From assembly GCA_016208975.1 (NCBI GenBank), contig JACQXA010000004.1, forward strand, positions 559,501 to 623,500: a DNA stretch of 64,000 nt. The letters run 5' to 3'. Source of the stretch: Nitrospinota bacterium. GTDB taxonomy: Bacteria; Nitrospinota_A; UBA7883; JACRLM01. The position numbers and the translations under genes are program-made. The notes beneath the pieces are model-generated. The model made no database searches. It worked only from the letters and a program-made list of their open reading frames with translations, and was not told the origin of the DNA. Positions within the stretch are counted from its first letter, which is position 1; each line of letters begins with the position of its first letter. Positions 16,932 to 25,639 of this stretch are shown here, in pieces.

Positions 16932-19607
16932 TTAGTGGGCCTCGTCCCAGTTCTTGCCGGATTTTACTTCCACCACCAGCGGCACATTAAGCTTGTAAGC
17001 GCCCTCCATCTCTTCCCGGACCATGGCCGCAAGCTTACCCGCCTCCTCCTCCGGAGCCTCGAAAACAAGCTCATCGTGCACCTGGAGGATCATTTTGGCG
17101 CGCCAACTCTCCCTCGCCAGCCTGCGATGGATGGACACCATGGCTATTTTTATAAGGTCAGCGGCGCTCCCCTGCATGGGGGTGTTCACGGCGTTTCGTT
17201 CGGCCATCTGGCGCGCTATCTGGTTTTTGGCGGTAATGTCCGGCAGTGGCCTGCGGCGGGACAGGATGGTGGAAACCCAACCCGCCCGCCGGGCTTCGGC
17301 TATTACGGTTTCTATATATTTGCGGATGGCCGGGTGGCGCTTGAAATAACCGTCTATATACCTTTGCGCCTCGGCCCGGGGAATTTTCAGTTCCCGGGCC
17401 AAGCCAAATGCAGTTTGGCCGTAGATGACCCCGAAATTAACCGTCTTGGCAATCCGCCGCATGTCGGAGGTTACAAAAGCGGGGCTCACGTTGAAAATCT
17501 CAGCGGCGGTTTTGGCGTGGATGTCCTCCCCGCGCGAAAACGCCTCCAGGTAAACCGGCTCGCCGGAAAAATGGGCCAGCAGGCGCAGTTCTATCTGCGA
17601 GTAATCCGCCGAGACAACCACATGCCCAGGCGGAGCGATGAAAGCTTGCCGGATCTTCCTGCCAAGTTCCGTGCGGACGGGTATGTTTTGAAGGTTCGGA
17701 TCCGACGAGGAGAGCCGCCCCGTGGCGGCCACCGTCTGGTTAAAAGATGTGTGTATCCTCCCCGTGCGGGGGTTTATCATCCGGGGAAGGGCGTCCACAT
17801 ACGTTCCCTTGAGCTTCATAAGCTGACGGTACTCCACCACCAATTGGGGCAATGGATGAAGCGCCGAAAGCTCCTCCAACTGGTCTTGGCTGGTGGAGAA
17901 GCCTGTTTTCGTCTTCCGGCCGCCAGGCAGTTTCAGCTTGCCGAAAAGTATCTCGCCCAGCTGTTTAGGGGAGTTGATGTTAAACTCCTCCCCGGCGGCT
18001 TTTAAGATCGTCTCCTCCAGGTAGCGGATATCGTCGCCCATCTGGATGGAAAGCTCACCCAAAAGCTCCCTGTCCACCAGCATGCCGTTCATCTCCATGG
18101 CGACAAGGGTTTCAATTAAAGGTGTCTCCACCTCGTCCATGAGCTTTATGAATCCACCCTGCTCCAACTGGGGCCTCAAGAGGTCGTATAACCGCAGGGT
18201 CATGTCCGCGTCTTCGGCGGAATAGTTTGCGGCGACGTCCACCGGAACCATGTCGAACGTTATCTGCCTGGCGCCGGAGCTGCAAACTTCGGAGTACTCC
18301 ACCATTTTTTCGCCCAACCGGCTCATGGCCACTTTAGACAGGCTGTGGCCGGTGGTGGGGTCCAGCAGATAATCGGCCACCATGGTGTCCATGCCTATGG
18401 GAGAGACGTTTATCCCTTCCCCCGCGAGGACTATCATGTCGTACTTTATGTTGTGCCCCACCTTGGGTTTGGCCGTATCCTCCAATAACGGTTTTAGCCG
18501 CGCCAGCGCCTTTTCCACCGGTATTTGCGCAGGGGCTCCCGCATAGCTATGCCGCAGGGGGAGATAATATGCGTCCCCCTCTCCCACGGCGAAACTTATA
18601 CCCACAAGGGTGGCGGCGGTGGGGCTTTGCGAAGTGGTCTCGGTGTCCACCGCTAACAACCTGGCGGCGGAAAGGGCGGAAATAAGGGATTCGTACTCAT
18701 CACCGGTCAACACAAGCTTATAACGGCGCTCCACGGTTTTGGCGGGGGCTGGCGCCAGCTCTTTCAAAAGCGAGTCGAACTCCATCTCCGCGTATAGCGA
18801 CCTCAGCGCCGAAACGTCCGGTTCGCCGAACCGCCAACTCTCCGGGTCGAATTCCACCGGGGCTTCGGTGGATATGGTGGCCAGCCTTTTGGAAAGCCGC
18901 GCCTGTTCGGCGAACTGAATCAGGTTTTCTGAGAGTTTCTTTTTGTCTATCCGGCCAGCGGCGGCCAGAACCCCTTCAATGTCGCCATACTCCCGGATGA
19001 GCAGGGAAGCGGTTTTCTCCCCCACCCCCGGCACCCCGGGAATGTTGTCCGAAGAATCCCCCATCAAGCCCAGCACGTCGGTAATTTTATCCGGCGGCGC
19101 CCCAAACCGCTCCTGCGCCTCGGCCTCGCCCAGGGTTTTGTCTTTCATCGGATCATACACTTTTACCCCGGGCCCTATAAGCTGGAGCATGTCCTTGTCC
19201 GACGAAACGATCATGGTGTCGAACCCCTTTTGCGCTCCTTGGAATGCTACTGTGCCGATAATGTCATCAGCTTCCCACCCGGGCAGACGCACTATTGGGA
19301 TGCGGAAAGCATTTATGAGCTGGTCTATATACGGCAACTGTTCGGCCAGTTCTTCGGGCATCTGGGGCCTGTGGGCCTTGTACTCCCCGTACATGTCGTG
19401 CCGGAACGTTTTTTCCCGGCTGTCCATGGCGATGACCATGTATTGGGGGTCCATTTCCCTGGCGATCTTTTTTAGCATCAGCGCAAAACCGTAAACGGCG
19501 TTGGTGGGAAGGCCTTTTTTGTTGGAAAGCCTCTGCCGGATGGCGAAAAAGGCCCGGAAATAATATCCGGCGCCATCTATAACGCATATAACAGGTTTGC
19601 CGCTCAT
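16932..19607 (-). CDS. polA: DNA polymerase I
   Basis: An 891-residue three-domain polymerase for repair and Okazaki-fragment processing. The 5'-3' exonuclease (residues 1 to about 290) includes VIAMDSREKTFRHDMY and GLMGDSSDNIPGVPGVGEKT. The 3'-5' exonuclease keeps the metal-binding acids (VDTETTS, HNIKYDM), so proofreading looks functional. The polymerase has DYSQIELRLLAHFSGEP, KTVNFGVIYG and QVHDELVFE. Length is normal. Nothing unusual except long antisense open frames produced by the base composition. Confidence 0.97.
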   Translation of the reverse strand: MSGKPVICVIDGAGYYFRAFFAIRQRLSNKKGLPTNAVYGFALMLKKIAREMDPQYMVIAMDSREKTFRHDMYGEYKAHRPQMPEELAEQLPYIDQLINAFRIPIVRLPGWEADDIIGTVAFQGAQKGFDTMIVSSDKDMLQLIGPGVKVYDPMKDKTLGEAEAQERFGAPPDKITDVLGLMGDSSDNIPGVPGVGEKTASLLIREYGDIEGVLAAAGRIDKKKLSENLIQFAEQARLSKRLATISTEAPVEFDPESWRFGEPDVSALRSLYAEMEFDSLLKELAPAPAKTVERRYKLVLTGDEYESLISALSAARLLAVDTETTSQSPTAATLVGISFAVGEGDAYYLPLRHSYAGAPAQIPVEKALARLKPLLEDTAKPKVGHNIKYDMIVLAGEGINVSPIGMDTMVADYLLDPTTGHSLSKVAMSRLGEKMVEYSEVCSSGARQITFDMVPVDVAANYSAEDADMTLRLYDLLRPQLEQGGFIKLMDEVETPLIETLVAMEMNGMLVDRELLGELSIQMGDDIRYLEETILKAAGEEFNINSPKQLGEILFGKLKLPGGRKTKTGFSTSQDQLEELSALHPLPQLVVEYRQLMKLKGTYVDALPRMINPRTGRIHTSFNQTVAATGRLSSSDPNLQNIPVRTELGRKIRQAFIAPPGHVVVSADYSQIELRLLAHFSGEPVYLEAFSRGEDIHAKTAAEIFNVSPAFVTSDMRRIAKTVNFGVIYGQTAFGLARELKIPRAEAQRYIDGYFKRHPAIRKYIETVIAEARRAGWVSTILSRRRPLPDITAKNQIARQMAERNAVNTPMQGSAADLIKIAMVSIHRRLARESWRAKMILQVHDELVFEAPEEEAGKLAAMVREEMEGAYKLNVPLVVEVKSGKNWDEAH

Positions 19608-19725
19608 GGGGGTTACTTTACCAGAGGCTCCGAAAGTTTGGCTATCCCCACCGGCGCTGTTATACTAAAATCTAAAAATTAGCGCCATGCTGGCGGGGGT
19701 TCGGGATAAAAGCGGGGAATGCCAA

Positions 19726-20358
19726 ATGAAACCTGAGATCAGGGTGAACGACCAGACCGTGGAACTAGACTTAAGCGGCGTCAACGACCTTGTGGGGATC
19801 GTGGAGACACTGCGGGATAACCAGCTGGCGGCGGGGGAACTTATGGTGGAGCTTACCGTGGACGGGCAAACGGTGGACATCTCCTCGTTGCGCACCGAAG
19901 GGAACCGCTCCCTGGATGGCGTCAAGGCCATAAGCCTGACCACCATGAAGAAACCGCTGGAGATGGCCGCCAGGCTCCTCCGGGAAATGGGGGGATACCT
20001 GGGCAGTCTATCCAACGGCGTAGGCAAAATAGCCGACGGGTTCCGCATGGGCAACGAGGACGATGGCAACCTTATGCTGGTGGACGCCCTGGACGGGATC
20101 CACGCCTTCGTAGAATTGATCGATACCGTAAAAACCCTTTCCAAGACAGACCTTGCCGGAATTTCCATAGGCTCCGGCACCGTGGCGGAGAAAGAGGAAA
20201 AACTGACCTCGGTACTGCGCCAACTGCAGGAAGGGCAGGTCACCAAGGACTGGGTAATGGTGGCCGACCTCCTTGAATACGAGATGGCGCCCCTGATAGA
20301 CGAATGGCGCGAAATCCTGCCACTGGTGGAAAAGGAGCTGTTAAAGAGCGATAATTAA
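19726..20358 (+). CDS. Conserved hypothetical protein before the sigma-factor gene
   Basis: A 210-residue soluble acidic protein without signal peptide or membrane segment. The N-terminal 70 residues look beta-rich (IRVNDQTVELDL, LMVELTVDGQTVDIS). A helical region (about 80-210) rich in Leu, Glu and Lys follows, ending ELLKSDN. I do not recognise a family. GGGGA before the ATG at 19726 decides the start; 13 in-frame codons upstream are not preferred. It precedes the sigma factor by 84 bases on the same strand and may be cotranscribed. Confidence 0.6.
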   Translation: MKPEIRVNDQTVELDLSGVNDLVGIVETLRDNQLAAGELMVELTVDGQTVDISSLRTEGNRSLDGVKAISLTTMKKPLEMAARLLREMGGYLGSLSNGVGKIADGFRMGNEDDGNLMLVDALDGIHAFVELIDTVKTLSKTDLAGISIGSGTVAEKEEKLTSVLRQLQEGQVTKDWVMVADLLEYEMAPLIDEWREILPLVEKELLKSDN

Positions 20359-20442
20359 TTGTCCCGCCGGTTTTCGCAGAAGACTTTAGCGGATCGAACC
20401 AGCGGGATCTAGCGGTTTGCAGTAAACGCCTGAGGTTCGAAA

Positions 20443-21255
20443 ATGGAAGACTCTCTGCGGGCTTATCTTAAGGACATAAGCGGGATAAATCCGCTTACCC
20501 GCAACGAGGAAGTGGAGCTGGCCCGGCAGGGCGGCGAAGATTCCATCCGAAAGCTTGTGGAGCGGAACCTCAAATATGTGGTAATGGTGGCCAACCATTA
20601 CAAGGGGATGGGGATGTCCATCGCCGACCTCATCAACGAGGGCAACATTGGCATGATGGTGGCCGCCCGCAGGTTCAACCCCGAGAAGGGGGTTAAATTC
20701 ATCACATACGCCGTGTGGTGGGTGCGGCAGGCCATATTGAGGGCGCTGGCCGAGCAGGCCCGCATAGTGCGGTTGCCCATGAAACAGGCCGGGCTTCTCG
20801 GCAGGATAACCAGAACGGTGGAAAACCTGACCCATACGCTGAAAAGAGAGCCAACGCTGGAAGAGGTCGCAAAAGCGCTTCACATGAAACCCAGGTCGCT
20901 GGATACGGTGATGAGGGTGTACCGCGATTACATGAGCCTGGATTCGCCCATAAGCGACGATAACGGGACCAGCTTCATAGACCAGTTGCAGGGCGAAGCG
21001 GTAACCTCTGTTGAGGAGGATTTCATCCGCCTCTGCTTCCATCACGACATGGAGAGGATTTTAAACGAGCTTCCAGACCGGGAAGCGGCGGTGCTGAGGA
21101 TGCGCTACGGGTTTGACGACCCGCCAATGACCCTGGAGCTTATCGGCAAAAAGCTATCGCTTACCAGGGAGCGGATACGGCAGATAGAAAAATCGGCCAA
21201 GGAAAAGCTACGGGAAAGAACCAAGATAAACATTCTGGAGGATTACCTGCATTGA
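20443..21255 (+). CDS. RNA polymerase sigma factor, RpoD/RpoS-like group 2
   Basis: A 270-residue sigma-70 family protein. Region 1.2 is DSLRAYLKDISGINPLTRNEE. Region 2 is NLKYVVMVANHYKGMGMSIADLINEGN and YAVWWVRQAILRAL with the -10 recognition residues. Region 3 follows, and region 4 is the helix-turn-helix SLTRERIRQIEKSAKEKL for the -35. It lacks region 1.1 and the long non-conserved insertion, so it is a secondary sigma rather than the housekeeping one; RpoS-like or RpoH-like assignment cannot be settled. The stop overlaps the next gene's start (TTGA), suggesting translational coupling. Confidence 0.88.
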   Translation: MEDSLRAYLKDISGINPLTRNEEVELARQGGEDSIRKLVERNLKYVVMVANHYKGMGMSIADLINEGNIGMMVAARRFNPEKGVKFITYAVWWVRQAILRALAEQARIVRLPMKQAGLLGRITRTVENLTHTLKREPTLEEVAKALHMKPRSLDTVMRVYRDYMSLDSPISDDNGTSFIDQLQGEAVTSVEEDFIRLCFHHDMERILNELPDREAAVLRMRYGFDDPPMTLELIGKKLSLTRERIRQIEKSAKEKLRERTKINILEDYLH

Positions 21256-21836
21256 AACCCGCCCTTCGCGCATTGGCGCTTGCCGCCACCGTAACAGTTT
21301 CCGCTTGCGCCACCACGCTGACCTCCAGCTACCAGTTCGCCGAAAACCCGTTGAGCGGAGCCGTAAAGGAGCGGGGCCGGACGGCGAAACTGTATTACCA
21401 GATAGACACCATCGCGGTAATGGACGCCATTTTGTTCGACATGGGAGCCCGGCGCGAGTGGGTGGAGCAGGAGGCCGCCGCCAAAAGGCTGTCCGCCGGG
21501 GAGAAAACCGCCTTGATTGAGGAGCAGGAAAAGGACTACGCCGCCAACGTTACGTTCTTCCTGGCCTTATACACCACCGATGAAGACTGGAACGACCTTG
21601 TGAAGAAAGACACCCGATGGGCGGTTTTTATGGACACCCCCGGTGGGCCGGTCAGGCCGGTTTCGCTGGAGAGCGCCGATGTGGAAAAACTTCCGGTCCG
21701 CGACAACCTTTATTTCAACCCGGCATTCAGGAAGTTTTACAAAGTTAAGTTCCCGAAAGACAAGGCCGGGGCCCCGCCCCACACGCTATTCGTCTCCAGC
21801 CAGCTGGGGGAGATGAAGTTTGAATGGGGGAAATAA
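21252..21836 (+). CDS. Putative lipoprotein coupled to the sigma-factor gene
   Basis: A 194-residue protein with a signal sequence (LRALALAATVTVSAC) and a lipobox VSAC at about residue 19, so it is probably a lipoprotein. The mature part contains acidic and aromatic stretches (TFFLALYTTDEDWNDL) and ends FVSSQLGEMKFEWGK; no family recognised. The start codon is TTG, overlapping the stop of the sigma gene by four bases, which fixes the start and implies it is translated with it. It may be an envelope protein whose expression follows the sigma factor. Confidence 0.68.
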   Translation: MKPALRALALAATVTVSACATTLTSSYQFAENPLSGAVKERGRTAKLYYQIDTIAVMDAILFDMGARREWVEQEAAAKRLSAGEKTALIEEQEKDYAANVTFFLALYTTDEDWNDLVKKDTRWAVFMDTPGGPVRPVSLESADVEKLPVRDNLYFNPAFRKFYKVKFPKDKAGAPPHTLFVSSQLGEMKFEWGK

Positions 21837-21848
21837 CCGGCGGGCGGC

Positions 21849-24062
21849 TTAACCCCGCCTTTTCCCCCGGACCATGGAGGATTTCACCGCGTTGCGGTCC
21901 CGCACGCGATCCACGCTTATAACCCCGGGCTGGCGCAGAACCGCGCTCATAATCTTGCGAAGGTGGGCCAGGTCGGCTATCTCTATGGTGAGATAAATGT
22001 AGCCCCGCCGCTCCTGGCCGGAGCTTATGGTGGCTTCGGTTATGTTGGAGCCGTTGTCGGCTATGGCGGCGGAGACATGGGCCAGCATCCCCGGCTTGTC
22101 TTCGGTGACCACGGCGATCATCACCAGATGTTTCCCGGCGATCTTTACGTCCCACTCCACTTCAACGCGCCGCTCGGAGTCCATCCCCAGGTTCATGGCG
22201 TTGGGGCAGTCCGCCGTGTGCACCACAAGCCCCCGGCCCCGGGATATAAAGCCTATGATGGCGTCGCCGGGCACCGGGTTGCAACATTGGGCGAATTTTA
22301 TCAGCACGTCGTCCATGTCTTGTATGCGCACCCCGGAGGGTTTGCCGGGTTTGGCGTGTTTCTCGCCGATTTTCTTCAGCGCGCCCTCGTCCGCCTGCCG
22401 CTCCCGCTCGGCCAGCGCCTCTTTTGGAAGCATTCGGGTAAGCACGTTGGCCAGCTTCAAACTTCCCAGCCCCAGGGCTATCAACATGCTCTCGGCGGAC
22501 ATGTAGCCCACCGCCTGAGCCGCCGGTAGCAGATGCACGTCTTCCATATAGTTCTGCGGCGACAAGCCCAGCGAGGCGATCTCTTTCTCCAGAAACTCGC
22601 GCCCCAGGGTGAGCGCCCTCTGCTTTTCGATTTGCTTTAAGTACGAGGTTATCTTCGTGCGGGCCTTTGCGGTTTTGACGGATTTCAACCAGTCGCGGTT
22701 GGGGTGCTGGCTTTGGCTGGTGAGTATCTCCACTATGTCGCCGTTTTTAAGCTCCTGCCGCAACGGCGCCAGCTTGCCGTTTATCTTGGCGCCTATGATG
22801 TGGGCGCCGATGTCCGTATGGATGGCGTAGGCGAAGTCTATGGGTGTGGCGCCCCGGGGGAACGCGCGCACTTCCTGTTTTGGGGTGAACACATATACCT
22901 CGTCGGGAAACAGGTCTATCTTCACCTTCTCCAGAAACTCGCGCGGGTCGGAGACCTCCTGTTGCCATTCCATCAGGCGGCGGAGCCAGTTTATCTGCTC
23001 GTCCACCTTGTCCTTTTTGGGGCCCGACTCCTTGTAACGCCAATGGGCGGCTATGCCCTCCTCGCAAACGGCGTGCATGCCGCGGGAGCGTATCTGTATC
23101 TCCACCGGTTTGCCGCCGGTGCCCACGATGGTGGTGTGCAGGCTTTGATACATGTTCGCCTTGGGGAGGGCGATGTAATCTTTCAGTTTGCCGGGGATGG
23201 GCTTGTACATGCCGTGTACCGCGCCCAGCACCGCGTAACACTCCTGGTCGTCGCTGGTGATGACGCGGACGCCCATCAGGTCGAAAACCTCTTCAAAGGT
23301 TATCTCCTGGCGGCGCATCTTGGAAAAGATGGAATAGAAATGTTTGGGCCGCCCCCGCACCTCGGCGCGGATGCCGTCGGCCGCCAGCCTGCCCTCTATC
23401 TCGGTGACGATGTTGGCTATGTAGCGTTCCCGCTCGGCCTCCACCTTCTCCACCTTGCGTTTTATCTCGGTGTAGTCCTTGGGCCACAGATATTTAAAAC
23501 TGCCGTTCTCCAGCTCCGACTTTATCCAGCCTATGCCCAGCCGGTTGGCCAGGGGGGCGTATATGTCCAGCGTCTCCTGGGCTATTTGCCTTTGTTTTTC
23601 GGGTTTAAGATAGTCCAGAGTGCGCATGTTGTGGATACGGTCCGCCAGTTTCACCAGTATCACCCGGATGTCCTTGCTCATGGCCAGGATCATCTTGCGC
23701 ACGTTTTCGGCCTGCCGCTCCTCTTTGTCCATGGCGGCGGATTCTATTTGCGAAAGTTTGGTGACACCGTCCACCAGCGCCAGCACGTCCTCCCCGAACA
23801 TCTCGCGGATCTCGTCGGGAGTGGCGAAGGTGTCTTCCAGCGTGTCGTGTAGCAGGCCCACGGCCACGGAAACGTCGTCCAGTTTCATTTTGGCCAGGAT
23901 GTGGGCCACTTCGAGGGGGTGGTTTAGATAAGGCTCGCCGGAGACGCGTTTCTGGCCCTTATGGCACCGGGCGGCGAAAGCGTATGCGCGCCACACCAGG
24001 TCCAGGTCGGCCCCGGGTATGTTCTTGCGCAGTTCCTCAACGATGAACTCTGGACGGATCAA
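21849..24062 (-). CDS. spoT: Bifunctional (p)ppGpp synthetase/hydrolase RelA/SpoT
   Basis: A 737-residue stringent-response enzyme. The HD hydrolase (about 45-150) keeps HDTLEDT and RCHKGQKRVSGEPYLNHP, indicating activity. The synthetase (about 235-345) has SIFSKMRRQ, FDLMGVRVI and EEGIAAHWRYKE. A TGS domain (VFTPKQEVRAFPRGATPIDF) and a C-terminal ACT domain (HLVMIAVVTEDKPGMLAHVS) follow. With both catalytic domains intact it is probably the single Rel-type enzyme of this organism. Convergent with the sigma-lipoprotein pair. Confidence 0.95.
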   Translation of the reverse strand: MIRPEFIVEELRKNIPGADLDLVWRAYAFAARCHKGQKRVSGEPYLNHPLEVAHILAKMKLDDVSVAVGLLHDTLEDTFATPDEIREMFGEDVLALVDGVTKLSQIESAAMDKEERQAENVRKMILAMSKDIRVILVKLADRIHNMRTLDYLKPEKQRQIAQETLDIYAPLANRLGIGWIKSELENGSFKYLWPKDYTEIKRKVEKVEAERERYIANIVTEIEGRLAADGIRAEVRGRPKHFYSIFSKMRRQEITFEEVFDLMGVRVITSDDQECYAVLGAVHGMYKPIPGKLKDYIALPKANMYQSLHTTIVGTGGKPVEIQIRSRGMHAVCEEGIAAHWRYKESGPKKDKVDEQINWLRRLMEWQQEVSDPREFLEKVKIDLFPDEVYVFTPKQEVRAFPRGATPIDFAYAIHTDIGAHIIGAKINGKLAPLRQELKNGDIVEILTSQSQHPNRDWLKSVKTAKARTKITSYLKQIEKQRALTLGREFLEKEIASLGLSPQNYMEDVHLLPAAQAVGYMSAESMLIALGLGSLKLANVLTRMLPKEALAERERQADEGALKKIGEKHAKPGKPSGVRIQDMDDVLIKFAQCCNPVPGDAIIGFISRGRGLVVHTADCPNAMNLGMDSERRVEVEWDVKIAGKHLVMIAVVTEDKPGMLAHVSAAIADNGSNITEATISSGQERRGYIYLTIEIADLAHLRKIMSAVLRQPGVISVDRVRDRNAVKSSMVRGKRRG

Positions 24063-24168
24063 TCAGGTAGCGTCCTCATTTATCCCATGTTTTCAATATA
24101 TTATCATACATGAGAAAAGGGGTTGGACGAAGGTGTCTGTAAATCTGGATAAATTAAGGATTTTCCTG

Positions 24169-24194
24169 TTTCCCCGTGGTAGCCGTACCACGGT
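24169..24194. repeat. Hairpin related to the 9.1-kb CTTCCCCGTGG repeats
   Basis: GTTTCCCCGTGGTAGCCGTACCACGGTC: CCGTGGT pairs with ACCACGG around AGCCGT. The TTTCCCCGTGGT-GCC core matches the units at 9038-9165. In the rest of the 24063-24310 gap I see no gene, only a G-rich stretch of unclear nature. Confidence 0.5.
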
Positions 24195-24310
24195 CTTCAC
24201 CGCATGACAGCGGGGAGGGGAAATGCTCGTTTGACGCTATCCGGGGGGGGCGACCCTGGAGAGGCGGCTCAGCCGCGCCCGTGGGCAGGGAAGCCCTTCG
24301 CCCTACAATA

Positions 24311-25552
24311 TCACGCCACCATACCCACCACCGCCCCGGTCATGAGGGTGGCAAGGGTGCCGGAGACGATGGACTTTAACCCCAGCGAAACTATAAGGTC
24401 TTTCTTTTCCGGGGCCATGGCGCCAAGCCCGCCTATCATTATGCCAAGGCTCCCGAAATTGGCGAACCCGCACATGGCGTATGTCATTATCAGCCTGCTC
24501 CTTGGGCTTAACGCCTCCTCCGGCAGTTGGGCCATCTGGATATATGCGAGAAACTCGTTCAACACCGTTTTCACGCCCATCAGCGACCCGGCGGTGTGCG
24601 CCTCGCTCCATGGCACGCCGATAAGCCACACCACCGGCGCCATGACGTAGCCCAACAAATCCTGGGCCGTTAATGGCTTGCCATCTATTGAGCCAGCGTA
24701 ACCCAAGAGCTGGTTTACCATGTCCACCAGCGCCACCAGTACCACCAGCATGGCGACTATGTTTATGAGCAGGGTGATTCCCTCGGCGGTTCCCTTGGTA
24801 ACCGCGTCCATGGCGCTTTTCGCGTCCACTGGCGGGGCCACCTCCCCGGTGGTTTGCGCTTCGGTCTCCGGTATCATTATAAGCGCCACCATTATTGCCG
24901 CCGGGGCGCTTATGATAGACGCGGTTAGGATGTGCCCCATGGCGTCCGGTATGGCGCGGGAGAGGATGCTGGAATATAGGACCATAACCGTCCCGGCCAC
25001 GGTGGCCATGCCCGCGGTCATAACGATGAAAATCTCGCTCCGGTTCATTTTCACAAGATAGGGGCGGATGAGAAGCGGCGCCTCCACCATGCCAACGAAA
25101 ACGTTTGCCGCCGCCGAAAGCCCCGCCGGGCCGCCTATGCGCATGGTGCGGCGCAATACCCAGGCAAAGCCCCTGACGATAACCGGTAGCGCGCCCCAGT
25201 AAAAAAAAAGCGACGACAGGGCGCTTATTACCAGCACCAGCGGCAGGGCGCGGAAAGCGAAAATATATCCACCGCCGGGGGTTTTCTCGTCAAACGGGGC
25301 CGCGCCACCACCCAGGTAGCCGAACACGAAAGATGTGCCCGCGGTGGTGGCGGTTTCCAGGATGGACACCACCTTATTGAGGAGCAGGAAAAACTCTTTG
25401 AACAACGGCAGGTGAAGCATGGAGGCGGCCAGGATTATCTGCAACCCCACACCCACAAAAATCATCCTGAAGCTTACTTTCTTCCGGTTCTCGCTTATAA
25501 GCCAGGCGAAACCGCAAAGCGCAATAAGGCCGAAAATGCCGTGAATAGCCAT
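24311..25552 (-). CDS. nupC: Concentrative nucleoside transporter (NupC/CNT family)
   Basis: A 413-residue inner-membrane protein with about ten hydrophobic segments. It starts with the MAIHGIFGLIALCGFAWLIS segment and contains GTSFVFGYLGGG and a later GYVMAPVVWLIGVPW and FANFGSLGIMIGGLGAMAPE, which correspond to the conserved core of CNT transporters (TSFVFGYLG and the FANFSSIGI-like motif). It would import nucleosides with H+ or Na+. Substrate range cannot be told. It stands alone between relA/spoT and the GGDEF-EAL gene, all on the minus strand. Confidence 0.9.
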   Translation of the reverse strand: MAIHGIFGLIALCGFAWLISENRKKVSFRMIFVGVGLQIILAASMLHLPLFKEFFLLLNKVVSILETATTAGTSFVFGYLGGGAAPFDEKTPGGGYIFAFRALPLVLVISALSSLFFYWGALPVIVRGFAWVLRRTMRIGGPAGLSAAANVFVGMVEAPLLIRPYLVKMNRSEIFIVMTAGMATVAGTVMVLYSSILSRAIPDAMGHILTASIISAPAAIMVALIMIPETEAQTTGEVAPPVDAKSAMDAVTKGTAEGITLLINIVAMLVVLVALVDMVNQLLGYAGSIDGKPLTAQDLLGYVMAPVVWLIGVPWSEAHTAGSLMGVKTVLNEFLAYIQMAQLPEEALSPRSRLIMTYAMCGFANFGSLGIMIGGLGAMAPEKKDLIVSLGLKSIVSGTLATLMTGAVVGMVA

Positions 25553-25639
25553 ATAAACCGTTTTTTAAGGAAAAATGCGAACGGACAGGGACGTGGAATT
25601 ATACGACGGGGCAAAGGGGTGGCGGAACGGATTTTTCCG

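Noticed and set aside
16866-18005. 379-codon plus-strand open frame opposite polA
   Set aside because: Antisense to conserved polymerase motifs; no ribosome binding site or domain.
22704-23852. 382-codon plus-strand open frame opposite relA/spoT
   Set aside because: The strand carrying HD, synthetase, TGS and ACT motifs is the other one.
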